A stretch of 34,250 nt of DNA from assembly GCA_015233155.1 (NCBI GenBank), contig JADFYG010000061.1:1-34250 (forward strand). Direction: 5' to 3'. The translations under genes were made by a program, and so were the position numbers. Under the pieces are notes generated by a model. It did not search any database. It was given only the letters and a program-made list of their open reading frames with translations, and had not been told where the DNA came from. The stretch comes from Candidatus Rifleibacteriota bacterium. Lineage in GTDB: Bacteria; Muiribacteriota; Ozemobacteria; Ozemobacterales; Ozemobacteraceae. Positions 15,793 to 24,016 of the stretch are shown piece after piece; the stretch's first letter is position 1, and each line of letters opens with the position of its first letter.

Positions 15793-17390
15793 GTGTTCAG
15801 CAGTGACCCCGTAAATTTTAATCTTGCTTATCCATTCTATCGCCACTCAGTCGAATATCCCCTTGATGCGGCTCTGATTTTGGATGGAAAAAGTTTTACA
15901 TACTCGAAACTGGCCTCATGCGCCAGCCGCATTGCCGCATGGCTTAATGACGGCTGCAATACACGCCATGGCCAGCGCCGTGTGGTCATCCTGGCTTCCC
16001 GCAGCCTTGAGACTTATGCCGGCATACTTGGGGCTTGCTGGGCGGGGGCGACGTATATTCCCATAAATGTGAAAATTCCCGCAGCGACTCTCAAATGCAC
16101 CCTGGAATGCGCCGATCCTGACGCTCTGATAATTGATAAGAAGGGCGCTAAACGGCTGGCTGAATGTGGAATGAGTGGCTACCGCAGAGTGTTGCAACCT
16201 TTTGGAGAATCGTTGAGCGATGACTTCCACGTAAATGATGAGCTTGCCAAAGTCGCTCCCATGCAAAATCCAGTTGCAATGAGCGCTGACGAGGTTGCCT
16301 ACGTGATTTTCACTTCCGGTACAACCGGAATACAAAGGGGGTGAAGATTGAAACACGGAGTGTTTATCATTTTCTGAATCATTGTCAAACCCTATATAAC
16401 ATCGGACCGGAAGACCGCGTCTCGAATTTTTCCGAAGTTTCCTTTGACTTTTCTGTTCTCGATCTCTGGCTTACCTGGTATGCAAGGGCATCCCTGCATG
16501 TTGTGCCCGAATCTCAACTTATGGCGCCTGCGCGATTTATTCAGGAACACAAGCTGACATTCTGGGCATCTGTCCCATCGGTGATTCTTTTTCTGGACAG
16601 ACTGAAACATCTTAAAGAAGGCTGCTTCCCCACCCTTCGCGTCTCCTACTTCTGCGGAGAAGCACTTCCGCTGTCTTCAGCCCTGTTATGGGGGCGTGCA
16701 GCGCCCAACTGCGTTATCGATAATCATTACGGACCCACGGAAGCCACCGTCGGGTGCTCCCTGGAAAGACTCACTGATCCGCCAAATCTTACGCCTGGAC
16801 GGGATATCCTCTCAATAGGCCGTCCCTATTCAGGCATGAGAATGGCTATTGTTGGTGAGCAAGGCATCTTCCTGCCGCAAGGTGAGACAGGGGAGCTGGC
16901 TCTCTCAGGACCTCAGATAACACAGGGATATCTTGGAGACGATGAGCTCACTTCCAGGCGTTTACCGGTTCTCGATCATCCTTCACTCGGGCGGCTCCGG
17001 TGGTATCTCACCGGAGATCTCTCTTTCGAGGATGCATCAGGAACCTTCCACCACATGGGACGAATAGACAACCAGGTCAAGGTACTGGGCCATCGAATCG
17101 AGCTGGAAGAATTAGATGCTCACCTCAGACAGGTCTGCAAATGTGAATCGGTGGTAATGGTGGCGTGGCCCATCCGGAATGGCTCGGCGGAGGGAGTCGT
17201 CGCCTTTGTTTGCGCCACCGGGATTACGACAGGTCAGATTTTGGATGGACTGAAGAAACGCCTTCCTCCATACGCACTGCCACGCGAAATAATAGAAATT
17301 GAATCCATGCCGATGACGCCAAACGGCAAGATCGACCGGAAGGCATTGCTGAATATACTTGCAGGGAGGATGCAAGGGAGTGGAATTTAG
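15793..17390 (+). pseudogene. AMP-forming acyl/aminoacyl ligase (DltA-like), frameshifted
   Basis: The gene encodes an adenylation enzyme that would activate an amino or fatty acid and load it on the carrier protein downstream. The GTG at 15793 has AGGAGG five bases ahead. Frame 1 runs to a TGA at 16342 just after FTSGTTGI. Frame 3 then carries the rest from 16341: NHYGPTEATVG, WYLTGDLSFED, GRIDNQVKVLGHRIELEELD and PMTPNGKIDRKAL. Restoring one base in the run aatacaaaggggg joins the halves. An added C gives the canonical P-loop GTTGIPKGV. The joined length of about 533 is normal. Either the gene is dead, or a base is missing from the assembly, or ribosomes slip back one base at GGGGG-TGA. Confidence 0.8.
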
Positions 17391-18809
17391 AATTATTCCA
17401 CGCCTGGAGAAAGAGCCTTCCCTGCTCAATTTTGCGCAAACCATTCCCGGAAAATTGGCCCTGGCATCCATATTTTCTTTTTTGATGTACCTTCAGGGAA
17501 AGCCATTTTATGTAGAGTTAGGAATTGCTGTATCCCTTATTTCCCGCAGTTCAGACGTCCGCTGGTGGCGATAGGAACCGCTTACTGGCTTTTTCAATAT
17601 CCGATTTTCGAGCGTGAACTGGATTGGTTTTCCTCTACCTTCAATGCACCATTTGTAACACAGTTTATTCTCGCATATACCCTTGTTTTTTTTGTTATGG
17701 CGTGGCTACTGCTACTTCTTTCCCGAAAATGGGCAGACCACTGGCTGTTCAAAAAACCGGTTCGGAATCTTTTCCTGTTCTACACGGGAATGCTTGTTTT
17801 AGCCTCATATGCCCCATTGCCGCGACCGGCCTGGTTATCTCTGTGGGTCATTCTCATCATCGCCGGAAAATATCTCTGGTTTCTCGCATATGCTCTTTCC
17901 AATCGGGGAAAAGAAAAGACCCCCGTGTCTCTGATTGAGCTTTTTCATTTTCAGCCATTCTGGGGCAGCACCAATGTTCCCTTCCCAAAAGGCGAGGCAA
18001 ACCTGCGGAAAATAGAAGCAAAGAGCCCTCTCGATCTGGCAACAGTTCAGCTCAAGGGTTTGAAACTCATGCTCTGGTCATCATTATTGCTGCTTGTTTT
18101 CTCCCTGTTTGACCAGATCGTCTTCGGAGCTCATGGATTCATCGACCCTTTTCTTCAGGGATTGCCCGTGCTCCCCCGTCTGAATAATGTCATCCACCAG
18201 TATCTGGTCGGGAAAGTGTTTCCACGTTCTATTTGCTGGATGGTCCTCGTGGCCAACTTCCTTAGAATTTTGCTGGACGTTTCGAGTTTCGGGGGAACAT
18301 TTGTTGCAACCTGTCGCATGTGCGGTTTCAATGCCCTCAGGAACACGTACAAACCGCTTGAGGCCAAAAGCATAGCGGAGTTTTATAACCGGGTATATTA
18401 CTACTTCAAGGAACTTCTCGTGGACTTCTTTTTTTACCCGACCTACTTCAGATTTTTTAAGCAGCATCCCCGACTGCGAATCTTTTTTGCCACTTTCGCA
18501 GCCGCTGGTTTTGGAAATGCTCTTTTTCATTTTTTACGCGATATCACATTGATTATTAAACTCGGCCTGTGGAATGCTCTGGCAGGTTTTCAAACTTATC
18601 TTCTGTACTGCGTGATTCTGGGGACAGCGATAGGTGTTTCCCAACTGAGATCGATTGGCCGCCCCCCCCAGAATCGGGGTTTCCTGAGTACCGTCTTCGT
18701 TTTATTTTTCTATTGTCTTATAATGGTCCTTGATGATCCATTGCGATCCTGGAGCATCATCGATTACTGTTCCTTCATAATCAACCTATTTCTGCCGTTT
18801 GCGAGGTGA
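17380..18809 (+). pseudogene. MBOAT-family membrane acyltransferase (DltB-like), frameshifted
   Basis: The product is a polytopic membrane protein that should move an acyl or aminoacyl group from the carrier protein across or onto the envelope. The GTG at 17380 overlaps the ligase stop and is ten bases after GGAGG. Frame 1 ends at 17574. The continuation RRPLVAIGTAYWLFQYP is in frame 3. One added T in the tttccc run near 17541-17546 joins them (LIFPQFRRPL). MBOAT marks are IAEFYNRVYYYFKELLVDFF and the membrane His in GFGNALFHFLRDI. The joined length of about 476 suits MBOAT proteins such as DltB or AlgI. This is the second single-base loss in the cassette. The specific substrate is unknown. 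Confidence 0.75.
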
Positions 18810-18812
18810 GCC

Positions 18813-19049
18813 GTGGATAAAAAGGAAAAAATCAGACATTTTTTACAGGAAATTCTCACAAGGAAAGGTGATTCAGAATCCTTTGCCGATGATGATTCGC
18901 TTCTTCTTGGAGGGCGAATCGATTCGCTGAACATCCTGGAAATAGTGGGATTTCTCGAAAAGGAGTTCGGTTATGATCTGTCTGAACAAGAGTTCGATCC
19001 AAACAATTTCGATTCAGTGGAAACTATCGCGCAGCTGATCCGGAGCTGA
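18813..19049 (+). CDS. Acyl/aminoacyl carrier protein
   Basis: The 78-residue acidic protein has the phosphopantetheine attachment motif GRIDSLNILEIV, with Ser38 in the DSL triplet, followed by the normal helix III region. It starts at a GTG three bases after the MBOAT stop, so it is translationally linked to the cassette. It should carry the group activated by the ligase as a thioester to the MBOAT enzyme, as DltC does for D-alanine. It lacks features that would separate a D-alanyl carrier from a fatty-acyl carrier. No DltD-like esterase gene follows. Unlike its two upstream partners, it is intact. Confidence 0.85.
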   Translation: MDKKEKIRHFLQEILTRKGDSESFADDDSLLLGGRIDSLNILEIVGFLEKEFGYDLSEQEFDPNNFDSVETIAQLIRS

Positions 19050-19073
19050 ACGGAGACCCAGACGACCAAAAAA

Positions 19074-19099
19074 GAGTAAATATTTACGACTCTTTACTC
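19074..19099. terminator. Hairpin between convergent transcripts
   Basis: GAGTAAA (19074-19080) and TTTACTC (19093-19099) form an inverted repeat. It encloses the perfect palindrome GTAAATATTTAC (19076-19087), so two alternative hairpins are possible. It sits 25 bases after the carrier protein stop, before convergent genes. There is no clear U-tract on the plus strand, so the terminator role is inferred from position. Confidence 0.3.
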
Positions 19100-19142
19100 C
19101 AGGCGAGACTCCTCACATTCGTGCGGAATGGCAAACAGTACT

Positions 19143-19169
19143 GTCATTTCGACCGAAGGGAGAAATCTC
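19143..19169. repeat. Short dispersed-type intergenic repeat
   Basis: The word TCATTTCGACCGAAGGGAG followed by AAATCTC contains ATTTC...GAAAT as an inverted pair. From memory, very similar words are scattered in intergenic DNA of many unrelated bacteria. It lies between the convergent carrier-protein and reductase genes. No function is known to me. Confidence 0.5.
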
Positions 19170-19212
19170 AACTAATTCGGTTAGCACCCTTTGTTAATCA
19201 TGACGGGAACTT

Positions 19213-19863
19213 TCATATCAACGGTTTATCGAATCGCTTTTCGAATGCCCCGTTTTTTTTGAGCCATGGGTTCCAAAACATGTATTCGCTCATTATCTCT
19301 GAAAAAAACAACTCTATTTTCCAGAAACGCTCACGTTGAACGATTTTATTAATCAGGGTTTCATCTATTTTGCCCGTCTGAGCCAGCAATCTACCCATGA
19401 TTTTCAACTGAGTCAAAAGTTTTTGTGTCATAAATGCGGGCTGCACTTTTATGCCCTCCGTGCCGCCAGTACGTATTGTACCAAGGTATGTGCCACCCAA
19501 TCTTCTTGATAATTTATCCAGATATCTGACGATATACTTAGTATGAGAGCCTTCGGAGAATCCGGAATGAATCAGAAACATGATCCTGAATTGTTTCAGT
19601 TCCTTTTTCACTGGGACAAGAGCTTCTATGAATTCTTTTACGATTCCGGGCATGGCATCCGTATACAGCGGAAATCCAATCAGAATCAATTCTGCCTGTA
19701 CAAATGATGTGATCGCCTGTTTGCGCCCATCTTCCGAGTTCAGGTACACCGTCTCATGAGTATTTTGTGAATCCTCCTCAAACCCTTCGAGAAAAGGCTT
19801 TAAAAGAATGTCAGTGTTAGATGTTCTTCCCCGTGGTGATCCGTTACATACGAGCAATTTCAC
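19213..19863 (-). CDS. Flavodoxin-fold NAD(P)H-dependent oxidoreductase
   Basis: The product has the FMN-binding start of the NADPH-dependent FMN reductase group: KLLVCNGSPRGRTSNT, followed by LILIGFPLYTDAMPGIVKEF, the second flavin loop. The GTG at 19863 has AGGAG eight bases ahead and puts the first beta strand at the N-terminus. The longer frame to 19908 adds residues that do not fit the fold. It starts inside the end of the second reductase gene, overlapping it by 20 bases, so the two are probably coupled and may act together. The C-terminal 80 residues are longer than the core fold and partly aromatic. Substrate unknown. Confidence 0.7.
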   Translation of the reverse strand: MKLLVCNGSPRGRTSNTDILLKPFLEGFEEDSQNTHETVYLNSEDGRKQAITSFVQAELILIGFPLYTDAMPGIVKEFIEALVPVKKELKQFRIMFLIHSGFSEGSHTKYIVRYLDKLSRRLGGTYLGTIRTGGTEGIKVQPAFMTQKLLTQLKIMGRLLAQTGKIDETLINKIVQRERFWKIELFFSEIMSEYMFWNPWLKKNGAFEKRFDKPLI

Positions 19864-20395
19864 GACTGAGCTCCTGCACGGAATGCTGGATGGGTCGAAC
19901 AAAAGCAACTTTTGAGTGAGCGTTCCGGGAAAATCTGGTCCAGAGCTCCGTGAATATACTCAAATCTTCCGAATCCGTATCTTCTTCCGGCTGGTAAATG
20001 ATGCCAAAAACGGGTGCCTTGCCATATCTCAGATAATGGCGGCACTCTCCGGTGGAAACATCAATATAGGGAAGAATAACTGGGAGAAGCCTGTCCTGAG
20101 CTTTTTTCAGAAGAGCGGAACTGAATCCGACAATGAGAGGCGATGCAAAAATAACCAGATCGCTACTGAGAAAACTCCTCAACACTTTTACGTGATCATC
20201 TTTAAAAACACAAATTCCGGGAGTTTTAACCCAACAGTCAAGACAACCGATGCAATGGTGGTACTCCATTTCCCGCAACTGCAGTAATGAGAGTTCGTGT
20301 TTCTCTTTTTCAAGAATCACGGCCAGACTCGATAAACAATTGTCAAAATCCTGATTGTTACAATCAGGATTTCCGTTGAAAATGGAAATCTTCAT
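19844..20395 (-). CDS. Flavodoxin-fold iron-sulfur-flavoprotein-like reductase
   Basis: The 183-residue protein starts MKISIFNGNPDCNNQDFDNC, the FMN phosphate loop of NADPH-dependent FMN reductases. The cysteines in HHCIGCLDCWVKTPGIC (48, 51, 54, 62) have the spacing used by iron-sulfur flavoproteins, which bind a 4Fe-4S cluster beside FMN. This supports electron transfer, probably from ferredoxin or NAD(P)H. The loop VIFASPLIVGFSSALLKKAQDR contacts flavin in the family. It overlaps the next reductase gene by 20 bases and lies 14 bases downstream of the cNMP/MinD-like gene, so the three could be one transcript. Cluster binding is inferred from Cys spacing. Confidence 0.75.
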   Translation of the reverse strand: MKISIFNGNPDCNNQDFDNCLSSLAVILEKEKHELSLLQLREMEYHHCIGCLDCWVKTPGICVFKDDHVKVLRSFLSSDLVIFASPLIVGFSSALLKKAQDRLLPVILPYIDVSTGECRHYLRYGKAPVFGIIYQPEEDTDSEDLSIFTELWTRFSRNAHSKVAFVRPIQHSVQELSREIARM

Positions 20396-20409
20396 GACTC
20401 ACATCAGAT

Positions 20410-21855
20410 CTATATGACGCTATCCTGTCCGTTCAGACTCAGAATCATTTTATCGATTGCGAACTCCTGTTTAAACCTTGAGGCGAAATCGACTACCATG
20501 GGCACCTGTTTATTCAGGGCCCAACGCGGGGCGCGTCCCTCCAGATGGAAACAAGGTTTCCCGTCCTTCGATACGTTTTCCTTCAGGCTGATCTGGCGAA
20601 GTATTGCTGCCAACTCACTGACTCCGGTTTCGGCCCATCGCCGTGCCAGGGAGGCTTTTGCCGGATCGTCATTAAATGCGGGCAGATATAAGCCTATTAC
20701 CTGGTCGAACAGCAAATCTTCGGCCTGCATGTTGGCTATCTTAGATATCGTATTCTCGGGATCACGCTGCACGAGCGTCTGAGTATCGGGTTCCCGACGA
20801 CCGGCAAGGGGTTTTTCGAAGGGAAGTTGAAACCGCAGATAGGTTCGGTCCTTATCGCTGATGATGCTTTCCTTCGTTGGATCATCAGTGAGATGGTTGA
20901 CCCCGTAGACAACCTTGCTCGGCTCGACATGCCATGTGCGTCTGGTTTCCTCAAAATGGTCGATCAGACCGCCAATGGATACGTTCTTGCTCGAAATCAG
21001 ATAAACAATCTTATCGCAGGCCTGTACAAGTTCCTTCGTAACCTTCGTGAACATTGAACTGCTGTCGACAACAATGAATTCGAAGCTTTCCATGATCGTT
21101 TTCAGCAATGAAAACGTATGAAACTCTTTCAAACGCAAATCCGTAAGACCGTTTTCCTGGGGGAGCAGGGTCAGTAGTCCACACGGTGCAGTAACGACAT
21201 ACTTGTTGATTTCGCTTATCCGCTCGCGATCGACAAGTTCGTCGATAATCCGGGAATGTGCTTCCACGCCAAGCATGCGTGCAACACGGTCATCGCGGAG
21301 ATTCGGATCGAAGAGCAGTACGGGTTTTCCGAGGATTTTATGCATGGCCATCGCGAGGTTTCTGGAGAAGAGACTTTTTCCGGAGGACGTATCCGGGCCC
21401 ATAACCGCATAGATATTATATTTCTTATCACCCGATGATCCGACATTAGCCTTTGCGAGACGATCGCAAAGTGTCTTGATGATAGTAAGCGCAATAGCCG
21501 TCGAACTTTTCAACAATGCGTAAAAATCTTCCTTCTTGATCCGGAGAATTTCAGTTTCGGCGAGGGCAATAGCGCTTGCAGTCCGCGGTTCCTCCGTCAG
21601 AAGTGACATTTCACCGAAATACTCTCCAAGTTTCAGATGAGTGAGTATTTTGCGACCACTGCGTCCGTCGTCACAGAATATCTGTACGATTCCGGACTTG
21701 ATCACGAACATGGAATCGGCTTTTTCGCCTTCCTTGCAGATAAAAGCATCCCGAACGAACTTCAGGTCATCGACACGGCTCTGTATAGGTGTCAGTTCCT
21801 CTTCCGAAAGGCCAGCGAACAGTGAAACGCCACGCAGAAACTCAACGACATTCAT
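20410..21855 (-). CDS. Cyclic-nucleotide-binding domain fused to a MinD/CpaE-like ATPase
   Basis: Residues 1-130 form a cyclic-nucleotide-binding domain with an intact phosphate-binding cassette, FGEMSLLTEEPRTASA (80-95), including the Glu and Arg that hold a cyclic nucleotide. Residues 145-400 resemble the MinD/ParA-like ATPases TadZ/CpaE that position Tad pili: FDPNLRDDRVARMLGV, a GLLTLLPQENG turn and FEFIVVDSSSMFTKVT. The P-loop is GPDTSSGKS (153-161) instead of the usual KGGxGKT, so the deviant-Walker signature lysine is absent. No receiver domain is present. The likely role is polar or membrane positioning of a partner under nucleotide control. A Flp pilin lies 9 kb away. The domain calls are firm; the role is inferred. 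Confidence 0.8.
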   Translation of the reverse strand: MNVVEFLRGVSLFAGLSEEELTPIQSRVDDLKFVRDAFICKEGEKADSMFVIKSGIVQIFCDDGRSGRKILTHLKLGEYFGEMSLLTEEPRTASAIALAETEILRIKKEDFYALLKSSTAIALTIIKTLCDRLAKANVGSSGDKKYNIYAVMGPDTSSGKSLFSRNLAMAMHKILGKPVLLFDPNLRDDRVARMLGVEAHSRIIDELVDRERISEINKYVVTAPCGLLTLLPQENGLTDLRLKEFHTFSLLKTIMESFEFIVVDSSSMFTKVTKELVQACDKIVYLISSKNVSIGGLIDHFEETRRTWHVEPSKVVYGVNHLTDDPTKESIISDKDRTYLRFQLPFEKPLAGRREPDTQTLVQRDPENTISKIANMQAEDLLFDQVIGLYLPAFNDDPAKASLARRWAETGVSELAAILRQISLKENVSKDGKPCFHLEGRAPRWALNKQVPMVVDFASRFKQEFAIDKMILSLNGQDSVI

Positions 21856-22019
21856 GACTAAATTGTTCTCCTCATCTTTGATAATGAAGATATGCTAGAC
21901 GTCTGTTTAATGCATGTCAAGCTGTAATAAAATCCGGATCAGAGATCGGTTTTTACATACCTTCGACGGGCAGTCTCGCAGTGGGGAACCAGTTTTTCGC
22001 CGAAAATTATAATTTTGAG

Positions 22020-22691
22020 TTACATCCCATCATTGGTCGGAACAGAACCGCCAACTGATTTAACGGAATACACTCCCAGGTCTTTTTCAGAATCAAGTCG
22101 CATCACTTCAAACGCTTTTTCTCCGACTTTTTTCCCAGCCGAGAAAATTTCGAGAACTCCTTTTGCCGGCTTTCCAAAGACGAAACCTATCCAACCTTTT
22201 TCATCCGTGGGAGAATCTTTCAGCCATTGGAGTCGCCCGGTGTCCAAAACCTGATATAGATTGATCGTATAAGCTCCCGGAGGTTGGATAAACAAACCAA
22301 GACGACAGTATTTTGAGTCACCCAGTTTCGTTGCAGTTGCTCTTACATCGAGAACCCCTTTGAAATGAACGGCTGCCGCGACAGCAAAGTTATTGGCTCC
22401 GATTACACGATGCTTTATCCCATAATTCCCTTTTTCGCCGGCGTCTATGCTTAGATCATATGGTTCGCGGTTACTCACCAGGGCCCAGGCATACCCCCGA
22501 GAATCGGTTTTAATTGTGCTCAAAAGGGAATTATTCAGGTTCTTAAGGGTAATTTGGGCGTCCGCGACCGGCTCATCATTTTCCCCGGAGTAAACCTGGA
22601 GCTCTAATATCGCGCAGGGGTACTGCGCGGCCATCGCATTACCGCAGAACAGGATCATTAACCCTACGAATGCGAGAATCAAACGTTTCAT
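22020..22691 (-). CDS. Exported Ig-like / regulatory-domain hypothetical protein
   Basis: The 223-residue protein starts with a clear signal peptide (MKRLILAFVGLMILFCGNAM, cleavage near AMA-A). The ATG has AGGAG five bases upstream. The first mature domain (LELQVYSGENDEPVADAQIT, then SRGYAWALV) resembles the carboxypeptidase-regulatory beta-sandwich found in many exported proteins. A second beta-rich part follows. The stretch SIDAGEKGNY and its flanks are shared with the decayed gene next upstream, so the two are paralogues. No catalytic residues seen. Probably a surface or periplasmic structural protein. Confidence 0.65.
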   Translation of the reverse strand: MKRLILAFVGLMILFCGNAMAAQYPCAILELQVYSGENDEPVADAQITLKNLNNSLLSTIKTDSRGYAWALVSNREPYDLSIDAGEKGNYGIKHRVIGANNFAVAAAVHFKGVLDVRATATKLGDSKYCRLGLFIQPPGAYTINLYQVLDTGRLQWLKDSPTDEKGWIGFVFGKPAKGVLEIFSAGKKVGEKAFEVMRLDSEKDLGVYSVKSVGGSVPTNDGM

Positions 22692-22840
22692 AGTGACTCC
22701 TAAAATTAGTAATTTTGATTTCAGACCTGGCAGACTGCAAATGGATTTCGCAAATTACTTATAAATCTCGCGGAATCGATAAACAGAAATTCTAATTGAA
22801 TCGTGATTATCAAAAGCAGATAGGGCTAGGGATATAAATG

Positions 22841-22863
22841 AAAAAACGGGTTCGTGAAGCCCG
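22841..22863 (-). terminator. Rho-independent terminator-like hairpin after the PPC-domain gene
   Basis: Read on the minus strand, CGGG-CTTCACGAA-CCCG is followed at once by TTTTTT. It begins two bases after the stop codon of the gene ending at 22865. The stem is short (four GC pairs with a possible inner TTC/GAA), so strength is moderate at best. Confidence 0.45.
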
Positions 22864-22864
22864 A

Positions 22865-23818
22865 TCAGTGGGTACTCCAATATAGCTTGGCGGTAGCTCT
22901 TGTTTTGCTTCGGTTACAAACCGTGACATAGATAATAGTCCCGGCGGGAGCGGCGATTTTCATTCCCAAACTCTCGTTTGTGGTTCCTACCACGGGTCCG
23001 TACCACAGACCATTTGCACCCATGGATGATCTTGAGACGATCTGGTCGCTGGTAGGCGGTTTTACGTTGCTGGCCATCAAATCCAGGTCGCCCGTCCAGT
23101 CGGCAGTCGTCATCTGAATAGAAATCATGTTCGCCGCCTTGTCGGTATAAAAATGGTAATAAGCTGATTCACCAGGAGCAAGCCCAACTCCAGTGGTCTT
23201 AGGGTATGGCCCCCCTAAATCCGCAGTAGGAATACTTACGCTTGCCGATGCACCGGCGCTGGTCTCGGGAATCGTTTGCGCTGTTTTTTGTGATGAAGAA
23301 GTGTTGTTCGTCTCTTTAGGAACCGCTGGAGCCGTGGGTGCTGGCGGGGTTGGATTGGGGCTGAAAAGGCCTGGTAACCCATCACTGCCAAGGCGGATCA
23401 TTTTTTTTGAATCCCCTTTATTGACTCGGATATGCACACTTCCAGTAACACCGGCATTATGGACATCCAACTTTCCATCGAAGGTGGGAATTAAGATGAC
23501 CACGCTCCGCGCGGCCAAAAAACCTTTGATAAGGCCAATATATGACCCGTCGTTGGTTTCCCAATATAAATCCCCAGAGGCTCCTGAAATTCCTGGGAAG
23601 ATAGTCTTACATACGTCATCCTGCTCAACTCTTTTCGTTTCAACATGAGTGTCAAAATTCCCGAGAAACCTGGCTTTCACATCGAAAGCAGCGGCTTCAC
23701 CGAAACTCTTATTTTTCATCTCGTAATTCCCTTTTTCCCCGGCATCCACAGAAACATCAAATCTGGAATCACGTCTGAACATGAAGACGGCATAACCTTT
23801 TAGATTTCTGTAATGAAT
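22865..23818 (-). pseudogene. 5'-truncated paralogue with a pre-peptidase C-terminal (PPC) domain
   Basis: The open frame from the ATG at 23782 encodes 305 residues but lacks a signal peptide. The frame is open for 12 further codons (to a TAA at 23819). Those codons read LKGYAVF, aligning with SRGYAWALV of the intact paralogue downstream. So homology starts before any possible start codon, and the first roughly 70 residues with the signal are missing. The shared core is SVDAGEKGNY. A Pro/Thr/Ser-rich linker then leads to a domain with APGESAYYHFYTDKAANMIS and WTGDLDLMAS, as in the exported bacterial PPC domain. As it stands the product cannot be exported. Either it is a relic, or an upstream rearrangement removed the start. 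Confidence 0.65.
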
Positions 23819-24016
23819 TTATTCTTTATTAATATAGACGAGAAAAAATAGAAATTGTCATGAAGATAAATATTTTTGTTGCGAAAAGATTCACGAATTC
23901 ACGCACTGTTTCTGAAGACTTTAAACGGGCGGAGAAACCAGTCGTCCTTACCGTGAAATTCGGAATAGATTCAAATCGTTCCATCCTTATCCGTAACGTT
24001 TATCTGTCACGCCGAT

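Noticed and set aside
17535..17575. Programmed frameshift in the MBOAT gene
   Set aside because: The site has no slippery heptamer that allows re-pairing one base back, unlike the GGGGG run in the ligase. A missing base is simpler.
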